A DNA stretch of 64,000 nucleotides from positions 124,001 to 188,000 of the forward strand of contig DATNDR010000005.1 in the NCBI GenBank assembly GCA_035606945.1, in the 5' to 3' direction. The stretch's first letter is position 1; each line of letters begins with the position of its first letter. Position numbers and translations under genes: made by a program. This DNA comes from GCA-003244245 sp035606945. GTDB taxonomy: Bacteria > Actinomycetota > Actinomycetes > Mycobacteriales > Pseudonocardiaceae. Under the pieces are notes generated by a model. That model had not been told where the DNA came from, searched no databases, and saw nothing but the letters and a program-made list of their open reading frames with translations. This document shows, piece by piece, positions 7,875 to 16,651 of the stretch.

Positions 7875-8699
7875 ATGCAACCGGCCACTGGGCTGATCTC
7901 GTTCGTGGGTGCCGGACCCGGCGCGCCTGATCTGCTCACTCTGCGCGGCGCGAACCGGCTCGCCGCGGCGGATGTTGTGGTCTGGGCGTCCTCGCTGGTG
8001 CCCGCCGAAGTGTTGCAGCACTGCCGCGACGGGGTCGAAATTCACGACTCGGCGGGCATGACGTTGGAGGATGTGCTCGCGGTGTACGCCGCGCACCCGG
8101 ACACCATGATCGTGCGGTTGCACTCGGGCGATGTCTCGCTGTACTCCGCGCTGACCGAGCAGCTGTCCTGGTGCCGGGAACAGCACCGGGAATTCGAGAT
8201 AGTTCCGGGAGTCGGATCGCTGGCTGCCGCTGCGGCCACCGCCGGGGTAGAGCTCACTGTCCCCGGGGTGGCCCAAAGCGCCGTGCTCACCCGGCTTGGT
8301 GGTGGCCGGACCGCAGCGTCGATGCCTTCGAGCGAGAGCGTCGCCGGCTTCGCTCGCCACACGACCACCATGGCCATCTATCTGTCCGCAGCCCGGCCAA
8401 GCCTGTTGCGCGAGGAGCTGCTGGCCGGCTACCCACCGCAGACTCCGGCCATCGTCGTCGCGAAAGCCAGCTGGCCGGACGAGACCGTGATCATCACCAC
8501 GGTGGACGGCCTGGCCGACGCGCTGGGCGGGTCCGGGATCCGCACTGCCGCGCTGGTACTGGTAGGACCGGCGCTGTCGGGCACGGGTTCCCGCAGCCGG
8601 CTCTACGACCCCACCTACTCGCACGGCTGTCGCCGCCGCTCGACACCGGGTAGCACCTCGGGACGGCCCATCCCGCCTGGAAAACGCGGGTTGCCATGA
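7875..8699 (+). CDS. cobM: Precorrin-4 C11-methyltransferase
   Basis: A 274-residue SAM-dependent methyltransferase of the CobM/CbiF family, methylating C11 of the corrin precursor. Typical segments are ISFVGAGPGAPDLLTLRG at the start, VVWASSLVP, RLHSGDVSLYSA, IVPGVGSLAAAAA and TMAIYLSA. The ATG at 7875 is favoured by GAGGGG eight bases upstream; a GTG at 7839 overlapping the previous stop would add twelve residues. The last 25 residues (arginine/proline/glycine-rich) go beyond the usual family end. First of the plus-strand cobalamin genes. Confidence 0.9.
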   Translation: MQPATGLISFVGAGPGAPDLLTLRGANRLAAADVVVWASSLVPAEVLQHCRDGVEIHDSAGMTLEDVLAVYAAHPDTMIVRLHSGDVSLYSALTEQLSWCREQHREFEIVPGVGSLAAAAATAGVELTVPGVAQSAVLTRLGGGRTAASMPSSESVAGFARHTTTMAIYLSAARPSLLREELLAGYPPQTPAIVVAKASWPDETVIITTVDGLADALGGSGIRTAALVLVGPALSGTGSRSRLYDPTYSHGCRRRSTPGSTSGRPIPPGKRGLP

Positions 8700-8853
8700 C
8701 TGCCCAGCCGTGGCGGCCGCGGTGGGCCGCACCGGCCACGAACAGCGATCATGGACCAGAATCGATCACAAATAGCCCGTGTTGTCAGCGCTAGACTGAC
8801 GCACTCGGTCGAGCTGAGCGCATCGCCAACGAAGCAATCACCATCGTGGAGAG

Positions 8854-9645
8854 ATGGACGGACATGACGCTGGATCCGGTGCTGGTGCAGCTACCGTGAC
8901 GGGCACGCTCAGCATCGTCGGTCTGGGGCCAGGCAGTGCGGCGCATCGCACCCGAGCTGCCGAGGATGCCGTACGGGACGCCCAGCTCGTGGTCGGCTAC
9001 CAGGCTTATGTGCACAGCTGCGCGGATCTCACCGGCCCGCACCAGCGCACGCTGCCCAGCGGCATCGGCACTGAGCAGCAACGCGCCCAGGACGCGGTAC
9101 GCGCCGCCGCCGGCGGTGCCCGGGTGGCCCTGGTGTCCTCCGGTGACGCCGGAATCTACGGGATGGCCTCGCTGGCGCTGACAGCCGCTGCCGCACTCGC
9201 ACCGGCGCAGCGTCCGGTGGTGCGCGTGGTACCTGGCATCACGGCGGCAAGCGCCGCCGCGGCGTCACTCGGCGCTCCGCTAGCCCGCGACTTCGCCTGC
9301 TTGACGCTGTCCGATGTGCTCGCGCCGTGGGACGCGGTCGAAGCGCGACTGCGCGCGGTGGCTGCCGCGGATCTGGTGCTGGCGTTGTACAACCCCCGCT
9401 CCCGGGGCCGGTCGTGGCAGCTGGGCAGAGCACGCGATGTCCTGGCGGAGTACCGGCCCGGTCACACCCCGGTTGGGCTGGTCACCAACGCGGGACGGGA
9501 CAGTGAGCAGGTGGAGCTGACGACGCTGGGCACGCTGGACCCAGCCAAGGCCGGTATGCATACGGTGGTGATCGTCGGCGGCGCCACCACCAGCCGTCTC
9601 GGTGACTGGCTGGTGACCGCCCGGTCCCTCGGTGCGCAACCGTGA
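8854..9645 (+). CDS. cobJ: Precorrin-3B C17-methyltransferase
   Basis: A 263-residue CobJ/CbiH protein, the ring-contraction methyltransferase that methylates C17. Visible motifs are LSIVGLGPGSAAHRT, VVGYQAYV, LVSSGDAGIYGMA, VPGITAASAAAASLG and LALYNPRSRGR. In some actinobacteria it is fused to CobI, but here the two are separate and 9 kb apart. The ATG at 8854 has GGAGAG almost touching it; a GTG at 8896 starting VTGTLSIVG is a possible alternative. The 154-base gap to cobM holds a short inverted repeat GTCAG-N7-CTGAC (8784-8800) that could be part of a promoter. Confidence 0.9.
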   Translation: MDGHDAGSGAGAATVTGTLSIVGLGPGSAAHRTRAAEDAVRDAQLVVGYQAYVHSCADLTGPHQRTLPSGIGTEQQRAQDAVRAAAGGARVALVSSGDAGIYGMASLALTAAAALAPAQRPVVRVVPGITAASAAAASLGAPLARDFACLTLSDVLAPWDAVEARLRAVAAADLVLALYNPRSRGRSWQLGRARDVLAEYRPGHTPVGLVTNAGRDSEQVELTTLGTLDPAKAGMHTVVIVGGATTSRLGDWLVTARSLGAQP

Positions 9646-9661
9646 CCGCGGAGGCGGCATT

Positions 9662-10396
9662 GTGACCGTTCATCTGGTGGGTGCCGGACCCGGCGATCCA
9701 CAGCTACTCACCCAGCGCGGTGCCGCGTTGCTGGCCGCAGCCGAGCATGTGGTGTACGACCGCCCCTCGATGGCCGAGATCCTGGCGCTCGCGCCGGACG
9801 CTATCAGGCACTGCGTCGGCAAGCAGGGCGCCACCCCGGCACCACCGCAGCACGAGATCAACACCCTGCTCATCGAGCTCGGCAGGACCGGTGCCTGCGT
9901 GGTGCGGCTGAAATCGGGTGACCCCTTCGTGGTGTCCCGCGGCAGTGAAGAAGCAGTAGCACTTGCCAACGCTGGAGTGGCCGTTGAGGTGGTGCCCGGG
10001 GTGTCCGCCGCGGTGGCCGCACCGGCCGCGGCGGGGATTCCGGTGATGGTCCGCCAGCGCGCTCGCACACTGACTGTAGTCGCCGGGAACGACGACATCG
10101 ATGCAGTCGATTGGGACGCAGTGGCCCGCCTGGGTGGCACGGTGGTGCTGCTCACCGGACGGGCCGCACTGCAGCGCGTGATCGCGGCGCTGCGGGCGGG
10201 CGGGATGGCGCCCGACACGCCGGTCGCCGCGATCAGCGCCGCGACCCGCCCGCACCAGCGCACCGTCCGCGGCACATTGGCGCAGCCCCCGCCGGCCCGG
10301 TTGCCCGCGCCGCTGACCGTGGTGATCGGGGAGGTCGCCGCTCTGGACGTCACCGCTTCGGTCGTCGCGGGCGAGGTGAGCCGTGCACAGTTCTGA
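9662..10396 (+). CDS. cobA: Second uroporphyrinogen-III C-methyltransferase
   Basis: A 244-residue single-domain SUMT: VTVHLVGAGPGDPQLLTQRG at the start, VVRLKSGDPFVVSRG, PGVSAAVAAPAAAGIPV and TVVLLTG. It makes precorrin-2 from uroporphyrinogen III by two SAM methylations. The GTG at 9662 has GGAGG seven bases upstream; a longer frame from 9632 overlaps cobJ. The window thus carries two SUMT domains, this one and the C-terminal half of CysG. This copy lies in the cobalamin operon and may supply the B12 branch while CysG serves siroheme, which is my inference. Confidence 0.88.
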   Translation: MTVHLVGAGPGDPQLLTQRGAALLAAAEHVVYDRPSMAEILALAPDAIRHCVGKQGATPAPPQHEINTLLIELGRTGACVVRLKSGDPFVVSRGSEEAVALANAGVAVEVVPGVSAAVAAPAAAGIPVMVRQRARTLTVVAGNDDIDAVDWDAVARLGGTVVLLTGRAALQRVIAALRAGGMAPDTPVAAISAATRPHQRTVRGTLAQPPPARLPAPLTVVIGEVAALDVTASVVAGEVSRAQF

Positions 10397-10411
10397 GCGA
10401 CGAGTGCCGTC

Positions 10412-11164
10412 GTGAGCGCGACGCACCACAGCCTGCTCGTCCCCGCCGACACTGCGGTGCACCGGCTGGCACCACAGTGCAAGGTGGCTGCCACCGTGCT
10501 GTTCGTGCTGGCTGTCGCTTGCACGCCGGCTGGCGCGTACCGGCCCTACCTGTGGGACCTGCTGCTGGTCACCACGGTCGCCACGCTGGCCCGGCTGTCA
10601 CCGTTGATCCTGGCCCGCCGGCTGCTCGTGGAAGTACCGTTCGTGCTGTTCGTGCTGGTATTGCCGGTGCTCGGGGGGCCACCGCGGCTGGCGGTGGCCG
10701 GTATTGCCTTGTCGGTGCCCGGGCTGCACGCCGCGGCAACCATCACGCTCAAGGCGACGTTCGGGCTGCTGGCTACCGGAATCCTGGCCGCCACCACGCC
10801 GCTGCCGGAGATCATCACCGGTCTGGAGCGGCTACGGGTGCCGCGGGTGTTCACCGCGGTCGCCGCGTTCATGGTGCGCTATCTCGAGGTGCTGGCGGCC
10901 GACCTGGCCCGGATGCGGACCGCGGCGCTGTGCCGGGGAGGCAATCCGCGATGGCTCTGGCAGGTCCGCGACGTCACGGCCGGGCTCGGCGCACTTGTCG
11001 TCCGGTCCTTCGAGCGCGGTGAGCGGGTGTACCTCGCGATGGCCTCGCGCGGGTACACCGGAACGTTGCCCGCCGCGCTGACCGGTGCCGCGGCCCCACC
11101 AGGGGCGTGGGCCGGTGCGCTGGCCGTGCCGGCGCTGGCCACGATCGGCTTGGCGTTGGCATGA
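10412..11164 (+). CDS. cbiQ: CbiQ-type ECF transporter transmembrane (T) subunit
   Basis: A 250-residue membrane protein of the CbiQ/EcfT family, the T component that couples the ATPase to the substrate-binding subunit in cobalt (CbiMNQO) transport. About five hydrophobic segments are visible, and the coupling-helix region contains RYLEVLAADLARMRTA and the later AMASRGYTG signature. The neighbouring gene encodes a CbiO ATPase domain fused to CbiX, which supports a cobalt role. CbiM and CbiN are not in the window. Its stop overlaps the next ATG (ATGA). Confidence 0.85.
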   Translation: MSATHHSLLVPADTAVHRLAPQCKVAATVLFVLAVACTPAGAYRPYLWDLLLVTTVATLARLSPLILARRLLVEVPFVLFVLVLPVLGGPPRLAVAGIALSVPGLHAAATITLKATFGLLATGILAATTPLPEIITGLERLRVPRVFTAVAAFMVRYLEVLAADLARMRTAALCRGGNPRWLWQVRDVTAGLGALVVRSFERGERVYLAMASRGYTGTLPAALTGAAAPPGAWAGALAVPALATIGLALA

Positions 11165-12843
11165 CCCGAGCCATGCTGGTGGTGGGGCACGGCAGCCGGG
11201 ACGCGGACGGGGTTGATGAGTTCTGGGCGCTGGCCGGCACGATCCGCGCTGCGGCGGGTGAGCTGCTGACCGGATTCGGTTTCATCGAGCTGGCCTCACC
11301 CACCGTCGATGAGGCCATCGACGACCTGGTCGCGCGCGGCGCCACCGAGATCGTCAGCGTGCCGCTGGTGCTGCTGGCCGCCGGGCACCTGAAAAACGAT
11401 GGCCCCGCCGCGCTGGCCCGGGCCCGGGAACGGCATCCGCAGGTGCGTTTCACCCTGGCTCGCGACCTCGGCATCGAACCGAATGTGCTGGAGGTCGTCA
11501 CGGACCGGATCCGGGACCTCGCCGGTGATGCCGACCCGGAGAAGCTGGGGGTAGCGCTGATCGGTCGCGGTTGTAGCGATCCGGACGCTTGTGCTGATCT
11601 GTGGAAGGTCAGCCGGTTGCTCGCCGATGGCCGCGGGCTGGGCACGGTCGAGCCCGGCTTCGTGTCCGTCGCCACGCCCTCGGTCCCCGAGACCCTGGAT
11701 CGGCTGCGCCTGCTCGGCGCCGGGACTGCGGTGGTGGCTCCGTTTTTCCTCTTTCCCGGCGTTCTGCTGAACCGGATCTATGCCGAGGCCGCCAGATGGG
11801 GGCAGGATCATCCGGAGGTCGAGGTCCTCGGCGCCGCCCATCTGGGGCCCGACCCGCGGCTGGCCCGGTTGGTGCTCGAGCGCTACCGCGAGGCGCGCGC
11901 CGGCGACGTGCGGATGAACTGCGACCTGTGCGCCTACCGGGTCCAGCTGCCCGGGTACGAGTCCAAGGTCGGCACGCCGATCTCCCTGACGCCGCACGGA
12001 GACGGCCCGGCCAGTGGTTCCCGGCGGGCTCGCCGTGCCATCCGCGCGCCCGCCCCCGCACCGCAGATTCGCCGTGGCCGGTTCATCGGATCACAGCCAC
12101 CGGCCCACGTCCCCGCAATCGAAATGCGGGACGTCGACTTCGCCTACCCGGATGGACGCCAAGCGCTGTCCGGCGTCTCGATGCGGATCGACTTCGGTGA
12201 GCGGGTCGCCCTACTCGGCCCGAACGGTGCGGGCAAAACGTCCCTGATATTGCAGCTCAATGGGGTACTCACCCCGTCGGCCGGGTCGGTGTCCATCGGC
12301 GGTGTCCCGGTGGGGCGGCGCACGTTGACCGAGGTGCGCAGGCGGGTCGGGGTGGTGTTCCAAGATCCCGATGATCAGCTGTTCACCCCCACAGTGGGGC
12401 GCGACGTGGCGTTCGGGCCGGCGCATCTGGGGCTGTCCGGGGATGCGTTGCAGGCCAGGGTCGCTGAGGCGCTGTCCTACGTCGGCCTGTCGGACGCGGT
12501 GGACCGCCCACCGCACCGGCTGTCTGTGGGTGAGCGCCGGCGTGCCGCGGTGGCCACGGTGCTGGCCATGCACCCTGAGGTGCTGGTACTCGATGAGCCC
12601 ACCGCCAATCTCGATCCGGCGGCCCGGCGGGAGTTCGCCGATCTGATCAAACGCCTGGGCATGACGACGCTTCTGGTCACCCACGACCTGCCCTACGCGC
12701 TGGAATTGTGCCCGCGCGCGCTGGTCATCGACCACGGGCAGATCGTCGCCGACGGGCCCACCCGGCAGGTGCTCGCCGACCCAGGATTCATGAGCGCCCA
12801 CCGGCTCGAGCTCCCCGCCGGCTTCAATCCGCTGGCCACCTGA
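11161..12843 (+). CDS. Fusion of sirohydrochlorin cobaltochelatase (CbiX) and cobalt ECF ATPase (CbiO)
   Basis: A 560-residue protein joining two normally separate proteins. Residues 1-280 are CbiX-like: LVVGHGSRD with H10, LLAAGHLKND with H76, GRGCSDPDA, and a CxxC in NCDLCAYRVQLPGYE (C254, C257). Residues 281-317 are an Arg/Pro/Ala-rich linker. Residues 318-560 are a CbiO/EcfA ATPase: Walker A GPNGAGKT 353-360, FQDPDDQLF with Q401, LSVGE 454-458, Walker B VLVLDEP 474-480, H508. The frame is uninterrupted and the ATG overlaps the cbiQ stop. It would couple cobalt import energy with chelation into sirohydrochlorin. Confidence 0.88.
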   Translation: MTRAMLVVGHGSRDADGVDEFWALAGTIRAAAGELLTGFGFIELASPTVDEAIDDLVARGATEIVSVPLVLLAAGHLKNDGPAALARARERHPQVRFTLARDLGIEPNVLEVVTDRIRDLAGDADPEKLGVALIGRGCSDPDACADLWKVSRLLADGRGLGTVEPGFVSVATPSVPETLDRLRLLGAGTAVVAPFFLFPGVLLNRIYAEAARWGQDHPEVEVLGAAHLGPDPRLARLVLERYREARAGDVRMNCDLCAYRVQLPGYESKVGTPISLTPHGDGPASGSRRARRAIRAPAPAPQIRRGRFIGSQPPAHVPAIEMRDVDFAYPDGRQALSGVSMRIDFGERVALLGPNGAGKTSLILQLNGVLTPSAGSVSIGGVPVGRRTLTEVRRRVGVVFQDPDDQLFTPTVGRDVAFGPAHLGLSGDALQARVAEALSYVGLSDAVDRPPHRLSVGERRRAAVATVLAMHPEVLVLDEPTANLDPAARREFADLIKRLGMTTLLVTHDLPYALELCPRALVIDHGQIVADGPTRQVLADPGFMSAHRLELPAGFNPLAT

Positions 12844-12930
12844 GGCAGCGACGACTTTCTTGATCCCTATGCCAGCGCATGGGCCGACTTGGGCGACCCG
12901 CGCTACTCCGGAAACTGGGCCTGAGTCACT

Positions 12931-13257
12931 TCACCCCCAGACAACGATCAGCTCGCATGGGCCCTCGAATCCGTCGGTGTCCTCGAAGCGCGACAGCTCG
13001 CGGTGGATCTCTTGCCAGGCCTCGTCACGCTTGAGGCGCGTGAGCCGCCCCGCGAGCAACGACTGCCCGCCGGCACCGGCTGCGACGTCGAGCACCACGC
13101 TGCCGGTGTGCACGCCGGCAGCGTCGAGCATCAAAGTGGTGGCCTCACCGAGCCAGTTCTCCAGAGTTAGGCCCCAGGCATGCCAGGCGGCCGCCGCGTC
13201 TTCCCACTGCTCGCCGGTGGTGGCCTTGTAGTGGATCGGATCGAAGGTGACGGTCAT
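12931..13257 (-). pseudogene. SAM-dependent methyltransferase with a large internal deletion
   Basis: A 108-codon open frame starting MTVTFDPIHYKATTGEQW and including the SAM site VLDVAAGAGGQSL. It then jumps straight to the family's extreme C-terminus (WQEIHRELSRFEDTDGFEG followed by PCELIVVWG). Full-length relatives carry roughly 150 more residues between these parts, including the rest of the Rossmann domain. The frame is preserved, but the product lacks most of the catalytic fold and is probably non-functional. It sits beside a strongly decayed gene, so this patch is eroding. The 87 bases between it and cbiX-cbiO hold only an unassigned short frame. Confidence 0.7.
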
Positions 13258-14908
13258 GGCGTGCTCCACAGCCGGGGTGCGACTCGGATGGGGGACGTGC
13301 GCCGACGCGGAAGGTACGCCGGCGTTCTGGCCGTGGACCGCCGCCTTGCGCGGGCTACTGAGAGCGCTGGACCCCGGCGAGGCCCACGCCGTAACGCGGA
13401 CCGATGCAACGAGCTGGCGAGGTTGCTGCCGGAGCTAGCCGATCAGGCCACCGAGCCCGCTGCGCAGGAGCTTTCGGACGACCCACGCGGCATCGACGTG
13501 GCCCGCCTGCGGCTGTTCGACGCGGTCACCCGCTTCCTGCAACGGCTCGCCAGCCAGCAGGCGACCGCCGTCGTGCTCGACGATCTACAGTGGGCCGACG
13601 AGTCGTCGCTGCAGCTGCTGAAATTCGTCGCGCGGCCGTACCGGCCGGTGCCATTGGTGATCATCGGGGCGTACCGGCACGACGAACTCACTACCGGTAT
13701 CGCCCAGTCACTGGCCGACCTGGCCGCCCATGGCGAGTCACTTCTTTTACCGGGGCTGGGTCCACAGGACGTGCACGACCTGGTCGCGGATGCCTTCGGA
13801 GCCACTACGGCGGACCGCTGGGCCGGCGAGATCCACCGGCGCACCGGCGGCCACCCGTTCTTCGCCCGGCAACTTGCTGCTCCACGACGCCGTCGAGCCA
13901 CCGGGGATGGTGCCGTCAGCGGTGCGCGACCTACTGGTCAGGCGGGTGCAACGGCTGACCCCGGCCTGTCGGGCACTTGTGCAGGCCGCCGCGGTGGCCG
14001 GCGGCGAGCTGCTGCCAGACGTGCTCGGCGAGGTCTGTGGCATCGAGCCAGCGGCCCTCGCAACGCTGACCGAGGAGGGAGTGCAGGCCGGGATCCTGGC
14101 CACCTGGCCGCGCGCGGCACCCCCGTCGTGGCGGCCGACCTGGCCCGGCACTGTGCCGCCGCGGTGACGCTGGACGGTGCCAGCCGAGCCGTCCGCTGAG
14201 CGCGGGTGGCCGCCCGTGCCGAACGAGCCCGGCTGGCCTTCGGCGAGGCCCCGGCGCACCTCGCGCGGGCCCGCCAGGCCGTCGAGAACACCGGTGACGC
14301 CCAGGTAGGGCGGGCTGCTCATCGATCTGCTCGTCGAGGAGGCCGACGCCCGCGCCCGGGCCGGCGATTCGAACGGCGCCAGAAGTCTGCTGGACGACGC
14401 GGCGGACCGGGGCCGCGCGCTGGGCGACGCCGAGCGGCTCGGGCAGATCGCCCTGGCGGTGCAGCGACTGGGCGCCCGGTTCGCGATGCCCCGCGACGCC
14501 GTTGTCGAGGTACTCGAAACGGCCCGAGGCGGGCTGCACGGCAGCGGCACCGCGCTGGAGGCTCAGCTCACTGCAAGCCTGGCCCGGGAACTGCATCACT
14601 CGGCGCCCGCGCACCGGCCACGAGCCTGGCCACTGTCCGAGCAGGCCCTCACGCTGGCCCGCACGCTGCGGGACCCAACGGCGCTGGCCACCTGCCTGCT
14701 GGCCCGTCATGCATGTGCTGGAGCTGGCCGACACAGGCAACCACGATCGGGACTCCGGACCGCTGCTTGATGCCACGGCCCGGGCCGCTTACCGGCGCCG
14801 CCTCGCCGAGCTCGACGAGGACCTGGCTACTGCGCAGGCCGACCAGGACAGCGGCCGTATCCAGCACTTGGCCCCGCAGGCGCAGTCTGGATGCAGACTG
14901 CTGTTTTA
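13250..14908 (+). pseudogene. Decayed AAA/LuxR-type regulatory ATPase with multiple frameshifts and a lost C-terminus
   Basis: Pieces of one large STAND/AAA ATPase can be followed across changing frames. They are AEGTPAFWPWTAALRGLLRA (about 13306-13365), a long stretch with VVLDDLQWADESSLQLLKF and RRTGGHPFFARQL (to about 13870), then SAVRDLLVRRVQRLTPACRA (to about 14100), and ARARAGDSNGARSLLDDAAD with further repeats (to about 14710). The last is YRRRLAELDEDLATAQAD. At least five frame changes, a missing N-terminal P-loop and no C-terminal domain show that it is dead. The frame breaks off exactly where the palindromic element at 14881 begins. Confidence 0.8.
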
Positions 14909-14944
14909 GCGGGCCCCGAAACAGCAGTCTGCATCCAGACTGCG
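14881..14944. repeat. REPIN-like palindromic doublet, family A copy 1
   Basis: Arm GCAGTCTGGATGCAGACTGC (14882-14901) is itself a hairpin (8-bp stem, GATG loop). Its exact reverse complement GCAGTCTGCATCCAGACTGC lies at 14924-14943 after a 22-base spacer. Pairing continues outward one base and inward TGTTT/AAACA, so the perfect arms reach 26 bp around a 12-base loop. It sits between the 3' ends of a pseudogene and of cobE. A second copy is at 49787-49850. Confidence 0.85.
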
Positions 14945-14954
14945 GATTTGGGGT

Positions 14955-15497
14955 TTAGGGGTCGCGGAGGGTGATCGCGTCGGTGGGGCAGATTTCGACG
15001 CACTCGCCGCACGAGGAGCAACGCGCCACGACGAGCACCGGGCGCCCAGGGCCGGGACGCAGTGCGTGTTCGGGGCAGGTCCGCAAGCACCCACCGCACG
15101 CTGTGCACGCTGAGCTGATCGATAGCGGGTGTAGCGCGGCGACCGCGAGGGTGACGTGCTCGCCGCGCAGCTTGGGCACGATCAGCGCGCCGCCGCCGAG
15201 ATCGCGGGCCGCGAGCAGGGCGGCGGCCTCAGCAACGCTGCGGGTGCCGACATGGCCGCGGACACCGTCGCTGGGATGCGGCACGTCGACGGCGTCGAGC
15301 TCAGTCGCTGGATAGCAGTACAGCGGCGCGCCCAGTTCCTGGATCACGGTGAGCAACCCTGGCTCGTCGCGGCGGCGGTCGATGGTACCGAACGCGGTGA
15401 TCGCCGTCAGGTCCGGCACGGCCAGCCGCAGCGCCGACCACACTGCTGCCGCGCGCACCCCACGGGACGACCCAAGCCCCACCACCACCCCGGTCAA
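14955..15497 (-). CDS. CobE/CbiG C-terminal domain fused to a 2[4Fe-4S] ferredoxin
   Basis: A 180-residue protein. Residues 1-125 resemble CobE / the C-terminal domain of CbiG (VVVGLGSSRGV, RSVAEAAALLAA, LIVPKLRGEHVTLAVA), a cobalamin protein of auxiliary role. Residues 128-180 are a bacterial ferredoxin with two CxxCxxCxxxC motifs: C131, C134, C137, C141 and C160, C163, C166, C170. The TTG at 15495-15497 overlaps the cobL stop as TTGA and is the likely start; GTG codons just inside are alternatives. Last gene of the minus-strand operon. The ferredoxin may deliver electrons to a corrin reductive step, which is inference. Confidence 0.8.
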   Translation of the reverse strand: MTGVVVGLGSSRGVRAAAVWSALRLAVPDLTAITAFGTIDRRRDEPGLLTVIQELGAPLYCYPATELDAVDVPHPSDGVRGHVGTRSVAEAAALLAARDLGGGALIVPKLRGEHVTLAVAALHPLSISSACTACGGCLRTCPEHALRPGPGRPVLVVARCSSCGECVEICPTDAITLRDP

Positions 15498-16651
15498 CGC
15501 TGTCCCCACAGCAGCAACACCGGGTTGGTCGCGGCCAGTCGCACCGACCCGTCGGGCAGCTCCGCAAACCGGGAGGCCGCCAGCTGGACGCCGTCGACCT
15601 GGTGGCCGGCCTCGCGCAGCACGGCCCGGCACGGCGCGACCCGGTCCAGCGCGACCAATGCCACGACGACGCGACGCGAAGCCTGCGCCGCAGCCCGCAC
15701 AACCTCCGGTCCGCCTCCGCCGACGAACACCGCGTCGGGTTCCGGGAGCCCGTCGAGCACCGCGGGCGCCTGCCCCTCGACCACCCGGACATCCACCCCG
15801 TGCGCATGCGCGTTGGCCACCAGCCGGGCGCACTGCCCGGGATCGTGCTCGACAGCGATGACAGCTGCTCCGAGCCGGGCGCATTCCACCCCGACCGAAC
15901 CGCAACCCGCGCCAAGATCCCACACCAACCGCCCCGGTCCGGGGACCAGCCGGGCCAAGGCCAGCGCCCGCACCTCCGCTTTGGTGATCAGCCCGGCTCG
16001 GTGGGAGAACTCTGCCTCCGCCAGCGCCCAACCGGTCGCGGGCGGCACCGGTTCACCGCCGGCGATCCAGCTCCGTTCAGGCACCGCGTTCTCCTCGGCC
16101 AGGCACAACACCAGATGCGGATCGCGAACGGGCCCTCCATCGAAGCGTCGCACCCGTTCGCCGGGACCTCCGAGGTCCTCAGCGACCAGCACAGTGCGCC
16201 GCCAGCCGACCAATCCGTCGATGATCTCCCTTGCTCCGGCCTCCGGTCCGGTGAGCACCGCGACCGCGGGATGGGCCCGGCACACGTTGAGCGCACGACG
16301 CAGTGATCGACCGTGCGCCGAGACGACGGCGACGTCATCCCAGGACCGACCGAGCAGCGCGAAGGCTTGGGCCACGGCGGATCGGGCTGGCAGCACCGCG
16401 GGTCGAAGGCCCCGGGCCCGCAGCAGCCGCACGATCCCGAAGAACCCTGGATCGCCGCTGGCCAGCACCACAGTCGGGGACGTGCGGGGCAGCTCGTCGA
16501 GCTGGGTGGGACCGAGCACCTCGGCGACAGCCGGTACCGGCACGGCGGCGAGCTGGTGAGGTGCACCGACCACCACCTTCGCCCCGGCCAGCGCGTGGGC
16601 CGCACCGGGCGGCAGTGCCCCGCCGTCCAGACCGACGACGGTAACCGTCAC
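15494..16651 (-). CDS. cobL: Precorrin-6Y C5,15-methyltransferase (decarboxylating)
   Basis: A 385-residue bifunctional CobL (CbiE plus CbiT). The N-terminal half is a tetrapyrrole methylase (VTVVGLDGGALPPGA, LASGDPGFFGIVRLL). The C-terminal half is a class I Rossmann methyltransferase (WDLGAGCGSVGVECARL, VFVGGGGPEVV). It methylates C5 and C15 and decarboxylates the C12 acetate. Length matches other CobL fusions. Its GTG start overlaps the cbiD stop (GTGA) and its stop overlaps the next start, so it is translationally coupled on both sides. Confidence 0.92.
   Translation of the reverse strand: MTVTVVGLDGGALPPGAAHALAGAKVVVGAPHQLAAVPVPAVAEVLGPTQLDELPRTSPTVVLASGDPGFFGIVRLLRARGLRPAVLPARSAVAQAFALLGRSWDDVAVVSAHGRSLRRALNVCRAHPAVAVLTGPEAGAREIIDGLVGWRRTVLVAEDLGGPGERVRRFDGGPVRDPHLVLCLAEENAVPERSWIAGGEPVPPATGWALAEAEFSHRAGLITKAEVRALALARLVPGPGRLVWDLGAGCGSVGVECARLGAAVIAVEHDPGQCARLVANAHAHGVDVRVVEGQAPAVLDGLPEPDAVFVGGGGPEVVRAAAQASRRVVVALVALDRVAPCRAVLREAGHQVDGVQLAASRFAELPDGSVRLAATNPVLLLWGQR

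Noticed and set aside
8784..8800. GTCAG-N7-CTGAC repeat before cobJ as an operator
   Set aside because: Only five-base arms; expected by chance in a sequence of this length. Mentioned in the cobJ entry only.
12843..12930. Short plus-strand frame after cbiX-cbiO (DDFLDPYASAWADLGDPRYS)
   Set aside because: It reads like protein but has no start codon, no ribosome site and no family I can name; may be a tail remnant.
14881..14944. Family A element as a simple bidirectional terminator
   Set aside because: The position between convergent genes fits, but the second copy is in the divergent rpsB promoter region and has identical arms, so a shared repeat origin is the better explanation.
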